Origin: Nocardia sp. NBC_01327
GTDB lineage: Bacteria; Actinomycetota; Actinomycetes; Mycobacteriales; Mycobacteriaceae
Assembly (NCBI RefSeq): GCF_035958815.1
Contig: NZ_CP108383.1
Coordinates: 1,736,001 to 1,800,000 of the forward strand
DNA length: 64,000 nucleotides
Direction: 5' to 3'
The notes beneath the pieces were generated by a model. The model did not search any database. It worked only from the letters and a program-made list of their open reading frames with translations, and had not been told where the DNA came from. The first letter of the stretch is position 1. Each line of letters opens with the position of its first letter. This document shows positions 1 through 8,001 of this stretch, one piece after another. The position numbers and the translations under genes were made by a program.

Positions 1-1056
1 CGGATAGGTCTTGGTGACCCGGGTGTAGGAGTTGGTCCAGGCCAGCGAGCCGGAGTAGGCATTGGTGACATTGATCTTGATCTGGCTGATGACCACCAGC
101 ACCACCGCCAGCGTCATGGCCAGCCAGCCCGGGACCATATTCTTGTAGATCTCCAGGAACTGGTGCACCGGCTGATTCGCAATGCCCTGTGCGGCAGGCA
201 GAGTCGCGATCAGGTAGACCGCCAGGAACAGTCCGACCACCTGCTTGAGCGCGCCGAAGAGCACCCAGCCCGGACCCGCGAGCAGCATCCAGCCCCACCA
301 CTTGCGGGCATTCTCAGGGGTGCGCGGCGGCATGAAGCGCAGATAGTCGATCTGCTCGGCGATCTGCGCGATGAGCGACAGGCAGACGCCCGCGGCCAGC
401 AGTGTGCCGGAAAGGCTGACGCCGGAACCGTTCTCACCGCCGTAGGCGAAGAACGCGGAGACCGAGTCGGGGTGGCGCACCAGCAGGAAGCCGAAGGGCA
501 GCACCATCAGCAGCAGCCACAGCGGAGTGGTCCAGACCTGCAGTTTGGCCAGGGTGTTCATGCCGTAGATGACCAGCGGGAAGATGATCAGCGTGGAGGT
601 CAGGTAGCCGATCCACACCGGTATGCCCAGGCCCAGCTCCAGGCCCTGGGCCATGATCGACCCCTCCAGCGCGAAGAAGATGAAGGTGAACGAGGCGAAC
701 ACGATATTGGTGACGATCGACCCGTAGTAGCCGAAGCCGCTGCCGCGGGTGATGAGGTCGAGGTCGATGTTGTAGCGGGCCGCGTAGTAGGCGAGCGGGA
801 AGCCGGTCAGCATCACCACGAGGGCGAAGATGCCGATGCCCAGCAGCGCGTTTCCGGTGCCGTTGGCAATGCCGATATTCGCGCCGATGGCGAAGTCGGC
901 GAGGTAGGCGATGCCGCCGAGGGCCGAGATGCCGACCACCGCCGGGCTCCACTTTCGGTAACTGCGCGGGGCGAACCGCAGCGTGTAGTCCTCCAGGGTT
1001 TCCTTGGCGGCGGCTATTCCGTCTGCGTTCGCCGATCGGGCATCGACATCGACCAC
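1..1056 (-). CDS. NCS1-type purine/cytosine permease, 3' end cut by window edge
   Basis: The reverse strand reads 352 codons without a stop from GTG at 1056 to the window edge, so the C-terminus is missing. An AGGAGA ribosome-binding site lies five bases before the GTG. After a hydrophilic N-terminus of about 40 residues, including LEDYTLRFAPRSYRKW, come repeated hydrophobic helices. The first is a Gly/Ala-rich helix containing GISALGGIAYLADFAIGAN, the arrangement seen in the nucleobase:cation symporter-1 family. These are 12-helix inner-membrane symporters for purines, pyrimidines, allantoin or thiamine. Substrate cannot be told from this fragment. It is divergent from the lipid-degradation operon across a 363-base gap. 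Family assignment is from the N-terminal pattern and hydropathy. The family is fairly secure and the substrate is open. Confidence 0.75.
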   Translation of the reverse strand, partial: MVDVDARSANADGIAAAKETLEDYTLRFAPRSYRKWSPAVVGISALGGIAYLADFAIGANIGIANGTGNALLGIGIFALVVMLTGFPLAYYAARYNIDLDLITRGSGFGYYGSIVTNIVFASFTFIFFALEGSIMAQGLELGLGIPVWIGYLTSTLIIFPLVIYGMNTLAKLQVWTTPLWLLLMVLPFGFLLVRHPDSVSAFFAYGGENGSGVSLSGTLLAAGVCLSLIAQIAEQIDYLRFMPPRTPENARKWWGWMLLAGPGWVLFGALKQVVGLFLAVYLIATLPAAQGIANQPVHQFLEIYKNMVPGWLAMTLAVVLVVISQIKINVTNAYSGSLAWTNSYTRVTKTYP

Positions 1057-1231
1057 GAGGTTCTCCTGTCCCAGTGCACCGCGTTCACGGCGACGGTTCG
1101 AAACTCCTGCAGGGATGTGCCCGGGCAATTGCCGATCGATTACGTCGCCGTTACGGCACCCTCACCTGTGGCGGAAGTCACCTGAGGCAGCTACCGGCTG
1201 GCATGCGCTCCGGCGACCGCGGCGGAGATCG

Positions 1232-1342
1232 CATACAACTTTGGCTGTATGTACTAATGCAACCGGCTTCTCCTGGAACTTTGACGGAGTTCGCGCTGGT
1301 AGAAGCCTGACCCCTTGTTGTCTTACATACACCTCTGTATGT
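1232..1342. promoter_or_regulatory. two TGTATG inverted repeats upstream of the thiolase operon
   Basis: In the 363-base gap (1057-1419) two inverted repeats share one half-site. CATACA (1232-1237) faces TGTATG (1246-1251) with an 8-base spacer. ACATACA (1325-1331) faces TGTATGT (1336-1342) with a 4-base spacer. The second ends 77 bases before the thiolase ATG. Paired palindromes with a common half-site suggest operators for a dimeric repressor, perhaps of the TetR or GntR type. The regulator is not identified. Nothing else was recognised in the gap. Confidence 0.5.
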
Positions 1343-1419
1343 TTGTGCACAGTTCGACCCGTCGGGTCGACACCAGCCGCGCGTCCTGGCGTGGTGCGCG
1401 GCCTGATGTGAGGAGTTCG

Positions 1420-2625
1420 ATGACGAACAAGGTCTACGTCGTCGGCGTCGGCATGACGAAGTTCGAGAAGCCGGGCCGCCGCAAGAACGAGGACGGCAGC
1501 GGCTGGGACTACCCGGATATGGCCCGCGAATCGGGCACCAAGGCCCTCGCTGACGCGGGGATCGATTACCGCGAGGTCGAGCAGGCCTACGTCGGCTACG
1601 TCTACGGCGAATCCACCTCCGGCCAGCGCGCGGTGTACGAGCTCGGCATGACCGGCATCCCGGTCGTCAATGTCAACAACAACTGCTCCACCGGCTCGAC
1701 CGCGCTCTACCTTGCGGCACAGGCGATTCGGGGCGGACTGGCGGAATGCACGCTGGCCCTGGGCTTCGAGAAGATGCAGCCGGGCTCGCTGGGTTCGAGC
1801 TACGACGATCGCGAACAGCCGATGGCCAAGCATGTGATGGCGCTCGCGGAGATCTCCGAGGTGCTGTTCCCGGTGGCGCCGTGGATGTTCGGCGCGGCGG
1901 GCCGTGAGCACATGGTGAAGTACGGCACCACCATCGAGCACTTCGCCAAGATCGGCTACAAGAACCACAAGCATTCGGTGAACAACCCGTATGCGCAGTT
2001 CCAGGAAGAGTATTCGCTCGAGGACATCCTGGCCTCGCGGATGATCTACGACCCGCTCACCAAGCTGCAGTGCTCGCCGACCTCCGACGGTTCGGGCGCG
2101 GCCATTCTCGCCGGCGAGGCGTTCGTGGACCGGCACAATCTGGCGGCGCAGGCGGTGGAGATCGTCGGGCAGGCGATGACGACCGACTTCCAGTCCAGCT
2201 TCGACGGCACCGCCAAGAACCTCATCGGCTACGACATGAATGTGCAAGCGGCCGAGAAGGTGTACGCGCAGGCCGGGCTCGGCCCGGAGGACTTCCAGGT
2301 CATCGAGCTGCACGACTGCTTCTCCGCCAATGAGCTGCTGACCTACGAGGCGCTCGGCCTGTGCAAGGAGGGCGAGGCCGGCCGGCTCGTCGACGACGGG
2401 CTGACCACCTACGGCGGCAAGTGGGTGGTGAACCCGTCCGGCGGCCTCATCTCCAAGGGACATCCTTTGGGCGCAACGGGTTTGGCGCAGTGCAGTGAGC
2501 TCACCTGGCAGCTGCGCGGCACCGCCGACAAGCGGCAGGTCGACAATGTCACCGCCGCGCTGCAGCACAATATCGGGCTCGGCGGCGCGGCCGTCGTCAC
2601 CGCTTATCAGCGCGCCGACCGCTGA
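1420..2625 (+). CDS. SCP2-type thiolase / lipid-transfer protein (Ltp1-like)
   Basis: This 401-residue thiolase-fold protein would cleave a 3-ketoacyl-CoA, or perform a retro-aldol step, in lipid or steroid side-chain degradation. The acyl-binding Cys89 is in VNNNCSTGS and His348 in [10 protein letters not shown]. The usual C-terminal CIGGG cysteine is replaced (HNIGLGG). A Cys300 in HDCFSANEL takes its place, which is the mark of SCP-x/lipid-transfer thiolases. The ATG at 1420 is chosen over upstream in-frame codons because AGGAG lies at 1411-1415. It is the first gene of a five-gene operon whose other products supply the remaining beta-oxidation steps. There is no C-terminal SCP2 domain, but the SRPBCC protein next door could bind a lipid. 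Family is secure. Whether it acts as thiolase or aldolase is inference. Confidence 0.88.
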   Translation: MTNKVYVVGVGMTKFEKPGRRKNEDGSGWDYPDMARESGTKALADAGIDYREVEQAYVGYVYGESTSGQRAVYELGMTGIPVVNVNNNCSTGSTALYLAAQAIRGGLAECTLALGFEKMQPGSLGSSYDDREQPMAKHVMALAEISEVLFPVAPWMFGAAGREHMVKYGTTIEHFAKIGYKNHKHSVNNPYAQFQEEYSLEDILASRMIYDPLTKLQCSPTSDGSGAAILAGEAFVDRHNLAAQAVEIVGQAMTTDFQSSFDGTAKNLIGYDMNVQAAEKVYAQAGLGPEDFQVIELHDCFSANELLTYEALGLCKEGEAGRLVDDGLTTYGGKWVVNPSGGLISKGHPLGATGLAQCSELTWQLRGTADKRQVDNVTAALQHNIGLGGAAVVTAYQRADR

Positions 2626-2679
2626 ACACCGGCGCGAAATCTCTTACATCACACTCACACTCGACGAGGAGCAGTAGTC

Positions 2680-3117
2680 ATGGGACATATCGAAGCCAGT
2701 AAGGACCTCAGTGCAACCCCCGAGGCGCTGTGGGCTGTCGTCTCCGATCCGCAGACCTGGGACAAGTGGTTCTCCATCCACGAGCGCTGGCTGGAGGAGC
2801 CGCCGGCCGCGCTGGCGCCGGGTTCCAAGCTGGTCGCCAAGATCCTCATGCTGGGCATGGCCAATAAGATCGAGTGGGTCGTCGAGAGCGTCGACACCCC
2901 GAATCGCCTGGTGCTCAGTGGTACCGGCATGGCGGGCGTGAAGGTGCAGTTCGCCTTCGACATCCAGCCCGAGGGCGCCGGCAGCAAGTTCTCGGTCTCC
3001 GGCGACTTCGAGGGCGCGCTCATCAAGGGTGCGCTGGGCAAGGCTGTGGAGAAGGACGGCCTGAACCAGCTCGACAAGACGCTCACGGCTCTCGACGCGC
3101 TGGCGACGGCGGCCTGA
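2680..3117 (+). CDS. SRPBCC-fold lipid-binding / polyketide-cyclase-like protein
   Basis: This is a single SRPBCC (START/Bet v1-like) domain of 145 residues. It begins with the family's typical strand HIEASKDLSATPEALWAVV, followed by a DPQTWDKWF segment and a C-terminal amphipathic helix. Such proteins enclose a hydrophobic ligand and act as carriers, cyclases or hydratase-like helpers. A GAGGAG ribosome-binding site precedes the ATG. The gene is 54 bases after the thiolase, and its stop is followed by one base and then the ATG of the hydratase. Co-transcription and tight coupling suggest it handles the same acyl-CoA or sterol substrate. No catalytic residues can be assigned. Confidence 0.8.
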   Translation: MGHIEASKDLSATPEALWAVVSDPQTWDKWFSIHERWLEEPPAALAPGSKLVAKILMLGMANKIEWVVESVDTPNRLVLSGTGMAGVKVQFAFDIQPEGAGSKFSVSGDFEGALIKGALGKAVEKDGLNQLDKTLTALDALATAA

Positions 3118-3118
3118 G

Positions 3119-3982
3119 ATGGCCGGTACCACAGTCGAATTCGACCCGAGCGGACTGAACGTCTGGTCCGATGAGGAGCCCTTCGAGGTCACCGGTGAGC
3201 GCATTGCCGAATACGCGGCCGCTACCAATGATCCCATCGAGGCGCACCTGAAAAGTGTTGTCGCACCGCCGATCTTCGGCATCGTCCCGGTCTTCGAGGC
3301 CATGATGATGCCGGTGCTCGAGGTGGTGCCGATGGATATCTTCGGCCGGGTGGTGCACGGGGAGCAGGACTTCCACTTCCACCGTCCGATCCGTCCCGGT
3401 GACAAGCTGTCCTCGCGGGCCAAGGCCATCGGTTACGAGGGCAAGGACAACGGCTCCACCATCACCATTCTCATCGAATGCCGGGCGCAGGACGGGGAAC
3501 TCGTCAACGAGCAGTACCTGACGGCGTTCTTCCGCGGGGTGAACGCGGGCCCGAAGGTCGGTGACGGTGCGCCGTCGCACCGGTTCGATTCGGCGCTGGC
3601 CGGGCAGTCACCGGCGGCGGTGGTGCCCGCGCACGTGGATCTCGACCAGACCTTCCGCTATGCGCCCGCCTCCGGTGATCCGGTGCCGCTGCATCTGGAC
3701 GAGCAGGTCGCCAAGGATGCCGGTCTGCCGGGCATCATCGCGCACGGCCTGTGCACCATGGCCATGTCCTCGTGGGCGGTGCTGGGCGAGGTGGCCGATT
3801 CGGATGTGGCGCGGCTGCGGCGATTTGCCGTGCGCTTCTCGAAGATGGTCTTCCCCGGTGACGATCTGCAGACGCGCATCTGGCGGACCTCGAGCGAGGG
3901 CGGCGAGACCACGTACGCCTTCGAGACCGCTCGCGGCACGGATCTGGTGCTGACCGACGGCCTGGCCGTCATCGCCGACTGA
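3119..3982 (+). CDS. double-hotdog MaoC-family enoyl-CoA hydratase
   Basis: The 287 residues hold two hotdog halves. The N-terminal half (about 1-150) is FAS1-type dehydratase-like. The C-terminal half carries the hydratase-2 region RYAPASGDPVPLHLDEQVAK followed by GLPGIIAHGLCTMA, where the Asp and His of the catalytic dyad sit. It should hydrate a trans-2-enoyl-CoA to the (R)-3-hydroxyacyl-CoA, as MFE-2-type enzymes and the mycobacterial HtdY-type proteins do. The start lies two bases after the stop of the SRPBCC gene. Together with the following MFE-2-like dehydrogenase this could reproduce the hydratase and (R)-dehydrogenase halves of peroxisomal MFE-2 as separate proteins. Function is inferred from motif and context. 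Confidence 0.85.
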   Translation: MAGTTVEFDPSGLNVWSDEEPFEVTGERIAEYAAATNDPIEAHLKSVVAPPIFGIVPVFEAMMMPVLEVVPMDIFGRVVHGEQDFHFHRPIRPGDKLSSRAKAIGYEGKDNGSTITILIECRAQDGELVNEQYLTAFFRGVNAGPKVGDGAPSHRFDSALAGQSPAAVVPAHVDLDQTFRYAPASGDPVPLHLDEQVAKDAGLPGIIAHGLCTMAMSSWAVLGEVADSDVARLRRFAVRFSKMVFPGDDLQTRIWRTSSEGGETTYAFETARGTDLVLTDGLAVIAD

Positions 3983-4013
3983 ATACTTTCCGACTCTGTA
4001 GAGGGAGCAAACA

Positions 4014-4892
4014 ATGGGTGCACTGGAGGGACGGGTCGCCGTCATCACCGGCGCGGGCCGCGGTATCGGGCGTGAGCACGCGCTGCTGTTCGCGCGCGAG
4101 GGCGCCGCGGTGGTCGTGAACGACCTGGGCGGCAGCAATGCCGGTGAGGGCGCCGACGACGGCCCCGCGCACGAGGTGGTGAACGAGATCATCGCCGCAG
4201 GGGGGCGGGCGATCGCGAACACCGACAGCGTCTCGGACTGGCAGGGCGCGAAAAACCTTGTCGATCAGGCTGTCTCGGAGTTCGGGCGGCTCGATGTGGT
4301 AGTCAACAATGCGGGCATCCTGCGCGATGCCTTCGTGGCCGGCATGGACGAGTCGCAGTGGGATTCGGTGATCGCCGTGCACCTCAAGGGGCATGCGGCG
4401 GTGCTGCACCATGCCGCCGCGTATTGGAAGGACCAGTCCAAGGCGGGCAATCAGCCCACCGCCGCGGTGATCAATACCGCGTCCGCCTCGGGCACCACGG
4501 TGCCCAATGCCGGGCAGGCCAATTACGGTGCGGCCAAGGCCGGTATCGCGGCGCTCACCCTGGTCGCGGCCGATGAACTGGCCCGCTACGGGGTGCGCGT
4601 CAATGCCATCGCGCCCATCGCCCGCACGCGTCTGACCCTGGCCACGCCGGGTATGGGCGCCATGATGGCGGCCGAGGCGGAGGCGGTGGAAGAGGGCGGT
4701 TTCGATGCCTTCAGTCCGGCCAATATCTCCCCGCTGGTGGCGTATCTTGCCACCGAGAAGTGTCCGATCAACGGCAAGGTTTTCGCGGTGCAGGGCGGCG
4801 CCATCTCCGAGCTCGCGGGCTGGCACGACGTGAAAACCATTGAGACCGAAGGCCCCTGGCTGATCGACGATATCGCCGACCAGCTGCCCTGA
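4014..4892 (+). CDS. short-chain dehydrogenase, MFE-2-type 3-hydroxyacyl-CoA dehydrogenase
   Basis: A classical SDR of 292 residues. It has the cofactor loop TGAGRGIG near residues 13-20, VVNDLGG after the second strand, NNAG near 95, Ser157, and the catalytic Tyr171/Lys175 in YGAAK. The VVNDLGGSNAGEG segment with an extended loop, and the C-terminal ISPLVAYLATEKCPINGKVF, are typical of the dehydrogenase domain of peroxisomal multifunctional enzyme type 2. It likely oxidises the (R)-3-hydroxyacyl-CoA made by the adjacent MaoC hydratase, with NAD+. GAGGGAG precedes the ATG. The gap to the hydratase is 31 bases. Substrate chain or ring structure is unknown. Confidence 0.87.
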   Translation: MGALEGRVAVITGAGRGIGREHALLFAREGAAVVVNDLGGSNAGEGADDGPAHEVVNEIIAAGGRAIANTDSVSDWQGAKNLVDQAVSEFGRLDVVVNNAGILRDAFVAGMDESQWDSVIAVHLKGHAAVLHHAAAYWKDQSKAGNQPTAAVINTASASGTTVPNAGQANYGAAKAGIAALTLVAADELARYGVRVNAIAPIARTRLTLATPGMGAMMAAEAEAVEEGGFDAFSPANISPLVAYLATEKCPINGKVFAVQGGAISELAGWHDVKTIETEGPWLIDDIADQLP

Positions 4893-4930
4893 TCCACGGC
4901 GCCTTTGTCACAACAGTCTGGAGAACAACG

Positions 4931-6196
4931 ATGTTCGAGTGGTCCGAGACCGATGAGATGATTCGCGACGCGGTGCGCAGCTTCATCGACAAGGAGATCC
5001 GTCCGAATCTGGCGGCGCTGGACAGCGGCGAGATGCTGCCGTATCCGATTGTCCGGAACCTGTTCGCCCAGTTCGGAATCGACGCCCTGGGCGGGGAGGC
5101 CATCGGCAAGATGCTGGCCCGGCAGCGCAAGAAGGAAGCGGCGTTGGCGGCCGGGGAACCGTTGCCGGAGAAGAAGGAACGCGCCTCCGGCGACGGCGGC
5201 CCGTTCTCCGGGCAGGAATCGATGATGGCGGTGCTCATCAGTGAACTGTCCGGGGTGTGCATGGGCCTGGTCACCGCCATGGGCGTGAGCATCGGTCTCG
5301 GGGCCACCACCATCATGTCGCGCGGCACGCTCGCTCAGAAGGAGCGCTGGCTGCCCGATATCGTGACCATGAAAAAGGTTGCGGCGTGGGCGATTACGGA
5401 ACCGGACTCGGGCTCGGACGCCTTCGGCGGTATGAAGACGTATGTGCGCCGCGACGGTGACGACTACCTGCTCAACGGGCAGAAGACGTTCATCACCAAC
5501 GGTCCCTACGCCGATACCGTGGTCGTCTACGCCAAGCTGGACGAGGGCGACGGCGTCGGCAAGCGCGACCGCAAGGTGCTGACCTTCGTGCTGGACAAGG
5601 GCATGGAGGGCTTCACCCAGGGCAAGCCGTTCAAGAAGATGGGCTTGCACGCCTCGCCCACCGGGGAACTGTTCTTCGACAATGTGCGGCTGTCGCGGGA
5701 CCGGCTGCTCGGGGAGACCGAACAGCATGAGGGCGGTGACGGAAGGGAAAGCGCCCGTTCGAGTTTCACCGCCGAACGCATCGGCGTCGCATTCATGGCG
5801 CTGGGCATCGTGAACGAATGCCATCGGGTCTGCCTGGACTACGCCAAGAATCGCAAGCTGTGGGGTCAGGAGATCGGCCGCTTCCAGCTGGTGCAGTTGA
5901 AGCTGGCCAAGATGGAGATCGCCCGGATGAATATCGAGAACATGGTGTTCAACGTCCTCGAGCGTGGCCGCGCCGGTAAGTCGCCGTCACTGGCCGAGGC
6001 GTCCGCCATGAAGCTCTACTGCTCGGAGACCGCCACCGATGTCGCCATGGAGGCGGTGCAGCTCTTCGGCGGAAACGGCTACATGTCCGAATACCACGTC
6101 GAACAGCTCGCCCGGGACGCCAAGTCACTGATGATCTACGCCGGCAGCAATGAGATTCAGGTGACCCACGTCGCCAAGGGCCTGCTCGCGCAGTAG
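4931..6196 (+). CDS. acyl-CoA dehydrogenase
   Basis: This 421-residue FAD-dependent dehydrogenase performs the first oxidation of an acyl-CoA. The family segments are present in order: an N-terminal helical domain, WAITEPDSGSDA (FAD/acyl contact), LNGQKTFITNGPYAD, KMGLHASPTGELFFDNV, the helix ERIGVAFMALG, QLFGGNGYMSEY and the C-terminal IYAGSNEIQ. The C-terminal position usually holding the base in medium-chain enzymes is Ala-Gly here. The probable base is Glu282 in FTAERIGVA, the isovaleryl/long-chain arrangement. A charged 40-residue insert at about 55-95, rich in Lys, Glu and Arg, interrupts the N-terminal domain. It closes the five-gene operon, so dehydrogenase, hydratase, dehydrogenase and thiolase are all present and only an acyl-CoA ligase is absent. 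Confidence 0.88.
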   Translation: MFEWSETDEMIRDAVRSFIDKEIRPNLAALDSGEMLPYPIVRNLFAQFGIDALGGEAIGKMLARQRKKEAALAAGEPLPEKKERASGDGGPFSGQESMMAVLISELSGVCMGLVTAMGVSIGLGATTIMSRGTLAQKERWLPDIVTMKKVAAWAITEPDSGSDAFGGMKTYVRRDGDDYLLNGQKTFITNGPYADTVVVYAKLDEGDGVGKRDRKVLTFVLDKGMEGFTQGKPFKKMGLHASPTGELFFDNVRLSRDRLLGETEQHEGGDGRESARSSFTAERIGVAFMALGIVNECHRVCLDYAKNRKLWGQEIGRFQLVQLKLAKMEIARMNIENMVFNVLERGRAGKSPSLAEASAMKLYCSETATDVAMEAVQLFGGNGYMSEYHVEQLARDAKSLMIYAGSNEIQVTHVAKGLLAQ

Positions 6197-6220
6197 AGCA
6201 CGGCGGAACACGAAGTTCCG

Positions 6221-7054
6221 CTACGGCTTGCGGGCCATGGCGCAGGCGATGAGTTGCTCCCAGACCGATAGTCCCGGGGCGGGTGCGCCGATGCGTGGTA
6301 CGTCTTCTGCCTCGGGAGGGGTTTCCGGGGCGGTGGGCCGCCACAGTGTGCACGGGACCAGTCGGGGTTCCAGGATGTCGAGATCGCCGAAGAGGTCCAG
6401 GATCTCGTCCTCGCTGCGCCAGCGGCCGCGGCCGAAGGTGCTCTGCAGCTTCTGCTCCGCGGTCTGGGTCTCCTCATTGTGCCCGGAGCGGAAATGCGAG
6501 ATGTAGACCAGACTTCCGGGCTGTATGCGCTCGGACCAGTAGCGCACGACCTCGCCCGGCTTCTCGTCGTCGTTGAGGTGGTGCAGGGTCGCGCTGAAGA
6601 TGATGCCCACCGGCTGGTCGAAATCGATGAGCCGGACGACCTCCGGATCGTTCCGAATGTCTTCCGTGTCACGCAGATCCGCCTGGATCACCGTGGTGGT
6701 CTCGTGATTGGCCAGCAGTGCCCGCCCGTGCGCCAGCACGATCGGATCATTGTCGACGTACACCACCCGGGCATCGGGAATCAGCTGCTGCGCGATCTGG
6801 TGCACATTGTCGGCCGTCGGCAGGCCGCTGCCCATATCCAGGAACTGCGTGATGCCGAGCTGCGTCATCTCGCCCACCGCGCGCACGAGCGCCTGCCGAT
6901 TGGCGAAGGCGATCGCCACCGAACCGGGCAGGTCGTTCTTGAAGTAGTCGCCGACCTCCCGATCGACGGCGTAATTGTCCTGCCCGCCGAGCAGATAGTC
7001 GTACACCCGCGCGATGCTCGGTTTGGATTGGTCCACCGGCATGTGGTCGGTCAT
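6221..7054 (-). CDS. SAM-dependent methyltransferase (actinobacterial DUF574 type)
   Basis: 277 residues. The N-terminal signature SIARVYDYLLGGQDNYAVDR, then FLDMGSGLPTADNVHQ, VVYVDNDPIVLAHGRALL and IIFSATLHHL, is the pattern of the actinobacterial SAM-dependent methyltransferase family known as DUF574/Methyltransf_19. The acidic residue of DNDP would bind the SAM ribose. The upstream in-frame region lacks similarity. ATG 7054, with GGGGA upstream, is taken as the start. It follows the alpha/beta hydrolase by 23 bases and is probably co-transcribed. These proteins are abundant in Streptomyces and Nocardia, mostly without a known substrate. Confidence 0.8.
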   Translation of the reverse strand: MTDHMPVDQSKPSIARVYDYLLGGQDNYAVDREVGDYFKNDLPGSVAIAFANRQALVRAVGEMTQLGITQFLDMGSGLPTADNVHQIAQQLIPDARVVYVDNDPIVLAHGRALLANHETTTVIQADLRDTEDIRNDPEVVRLIDFDQPVGIIFSATLHHLNDDEKPGEVVRYWSERIQPGSLVYISHFRSGHNEETQTAEQKLQSTFGRGRWRSEDEILDLFGDLDILEPRLVPCTLWRPTAPETPPEAEDVPRIGAPAPGLSVWEQLIACAMARKP

Positions 7055-7077
7055 CTGTGGACATTCCCCCCAATGCT

Positions 7078-7932
7078 TCAGACAGCGCGCAGACGGGTGC
7101 GGCTGGCGTAGACGTGCTCCGCGATGAGCGTGGCAATGCGGTCGGGCGCCTCCAGCATGGGGACGTGACCCACATCGTGTACCAGAATACGGTCTGCGGA
7201 ATCCGGGAGCTCCTGAAGGAAGCGCTTGGCGTACGCGCGGTAGGGAATGACCCGGTCGTTTTCGCACATGAGCAGGCGCACAGGTGTTTTCAGATCCGAC
7301 AGATCCTCCAGATCGGGGGCGCGCAGCACGCCCGCGATGAGCGGCAGCATGGCCCGGCAGTGCAGCGACGAGGTGATGGCGGCCTCGATGGCGCGGCGCG
7401 GGGCGGCCGCGGTGTTCTTGCTCAGGATCATGGCCACCGCCTGCCGCACCGGCGCGCTGAAGGCCAGCAGATCGGGCAGATATCTGCCGACCTCCACCAG
7501 CGGCACCAGCGACAGGAACTTCAATCCCACCCGAACCTGCAGGGCGGAAGGGGTTTGCCAGCCGCCTGCCGGGGCGATCGCGGTGAGCGTGCGGGCCCGG
7601 CCGCGCCGCGCCAGCTCGAAGCCCACCCAGCCGCCGAGCGAATTTCCCGCGATATGACAGGTGCGCCAGCCCAATTCGTCCAACTGGTCTTCGACCCGGT
7701 CGGCAAGGGCACTGACATCCAGGTACCAGCCGTCGAGTTCGGGACCGCCCCAGTGTCCGGTGAAGGCCGGAGCGAACACCTCGCAATGGGACGACATCCG
7801 CTGTGCCACCTGCTCCCAGCAGTGTGGCGACATCATGAACCCGTGCAACAGGAGCAGGGGATCACCGGAGCCGGTGTGAATGGCACGCATGGGCGCGAGC
7901 GGGACGGTGGGCTTGTCGGTGCCTGACGTCAT
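7078..7932 (-). CDS. alpha/beta hydrolase
   Basis: An alpha/beta-hydrolase fold protein of about 284 residues. It has the oxyanion segment LLLHGFMMSPHCW, the nucleophile elbow GNSLGG (Ser in GxSxG), VRLLMCENDRVIPY with the acid, and a C-terminal VGHVPMLEAPDRIA with the catalytic His. The triad is therefore intact. Substrate could be an ester, a lactone or an epoxide. Three possible starts lie together (GTG 7941, ATG 7938, ATG 7932). The AAGGGG upstream is eight bases from ATG 7932, which is preferred. The gene is followed closely by the methyltransferase and is divergent from the exonuclease gene. Confidence 0.8.
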   Translation of the reverse strand: MTSGTDKPTVPLAPMRAIHTGSGDPLLLLHGFMMSPHCWEQVAQRMSSHCEVFAPAFTGHWGGPELDGWYLDVSALADRVEDQLDELGWRTCHIAGNSLGGWVGFELARRGRARTLTAIAPAGGWQTPSALQVRVGLKFLSLVPLVEVGRYLPDLLAFSAPVRQAVAMILSKNTAAAPRRAIEAAITSSLHCRAMLPLIAGVLRAPDLEDLSDLKTPVRLLMCENDRVIPYRAYAKRFLQELPDSADRILVHDVGHVPMLEAPDRIATLIAEHVYASRTRLRAV

Positions 7933-7989
7933 CGTCATCACCCCTTCCCGGACCTCGATGTCCGTGGAGAAGTAGGTATAGCGGCATTG

Positions 7990-7995
7990 TACGGT
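7990..7995 (+). promoter_or_regulatory. -10 box TACGGT of a leaderless exonuclease transcript
   Basis: TACGGT ends six bases before GTG 8002 and no ribosome-binding site is present. This favours a transcript starting at the GTG itself and favours GTG 8002 over the upstream TTG at 7987. Confidence 0.45.
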
Positions 7996-8001
7996 CGTGG
8001 G

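Noticed and set aside
163..1185. 340-residue plus-strand frame over the NCS1 permease
   Set aside because: It is the antisense shadow of the permease. Its composition is Glu/Arg/Gln-rich with no fold, while the minus strand reads membrane helices without a stop.
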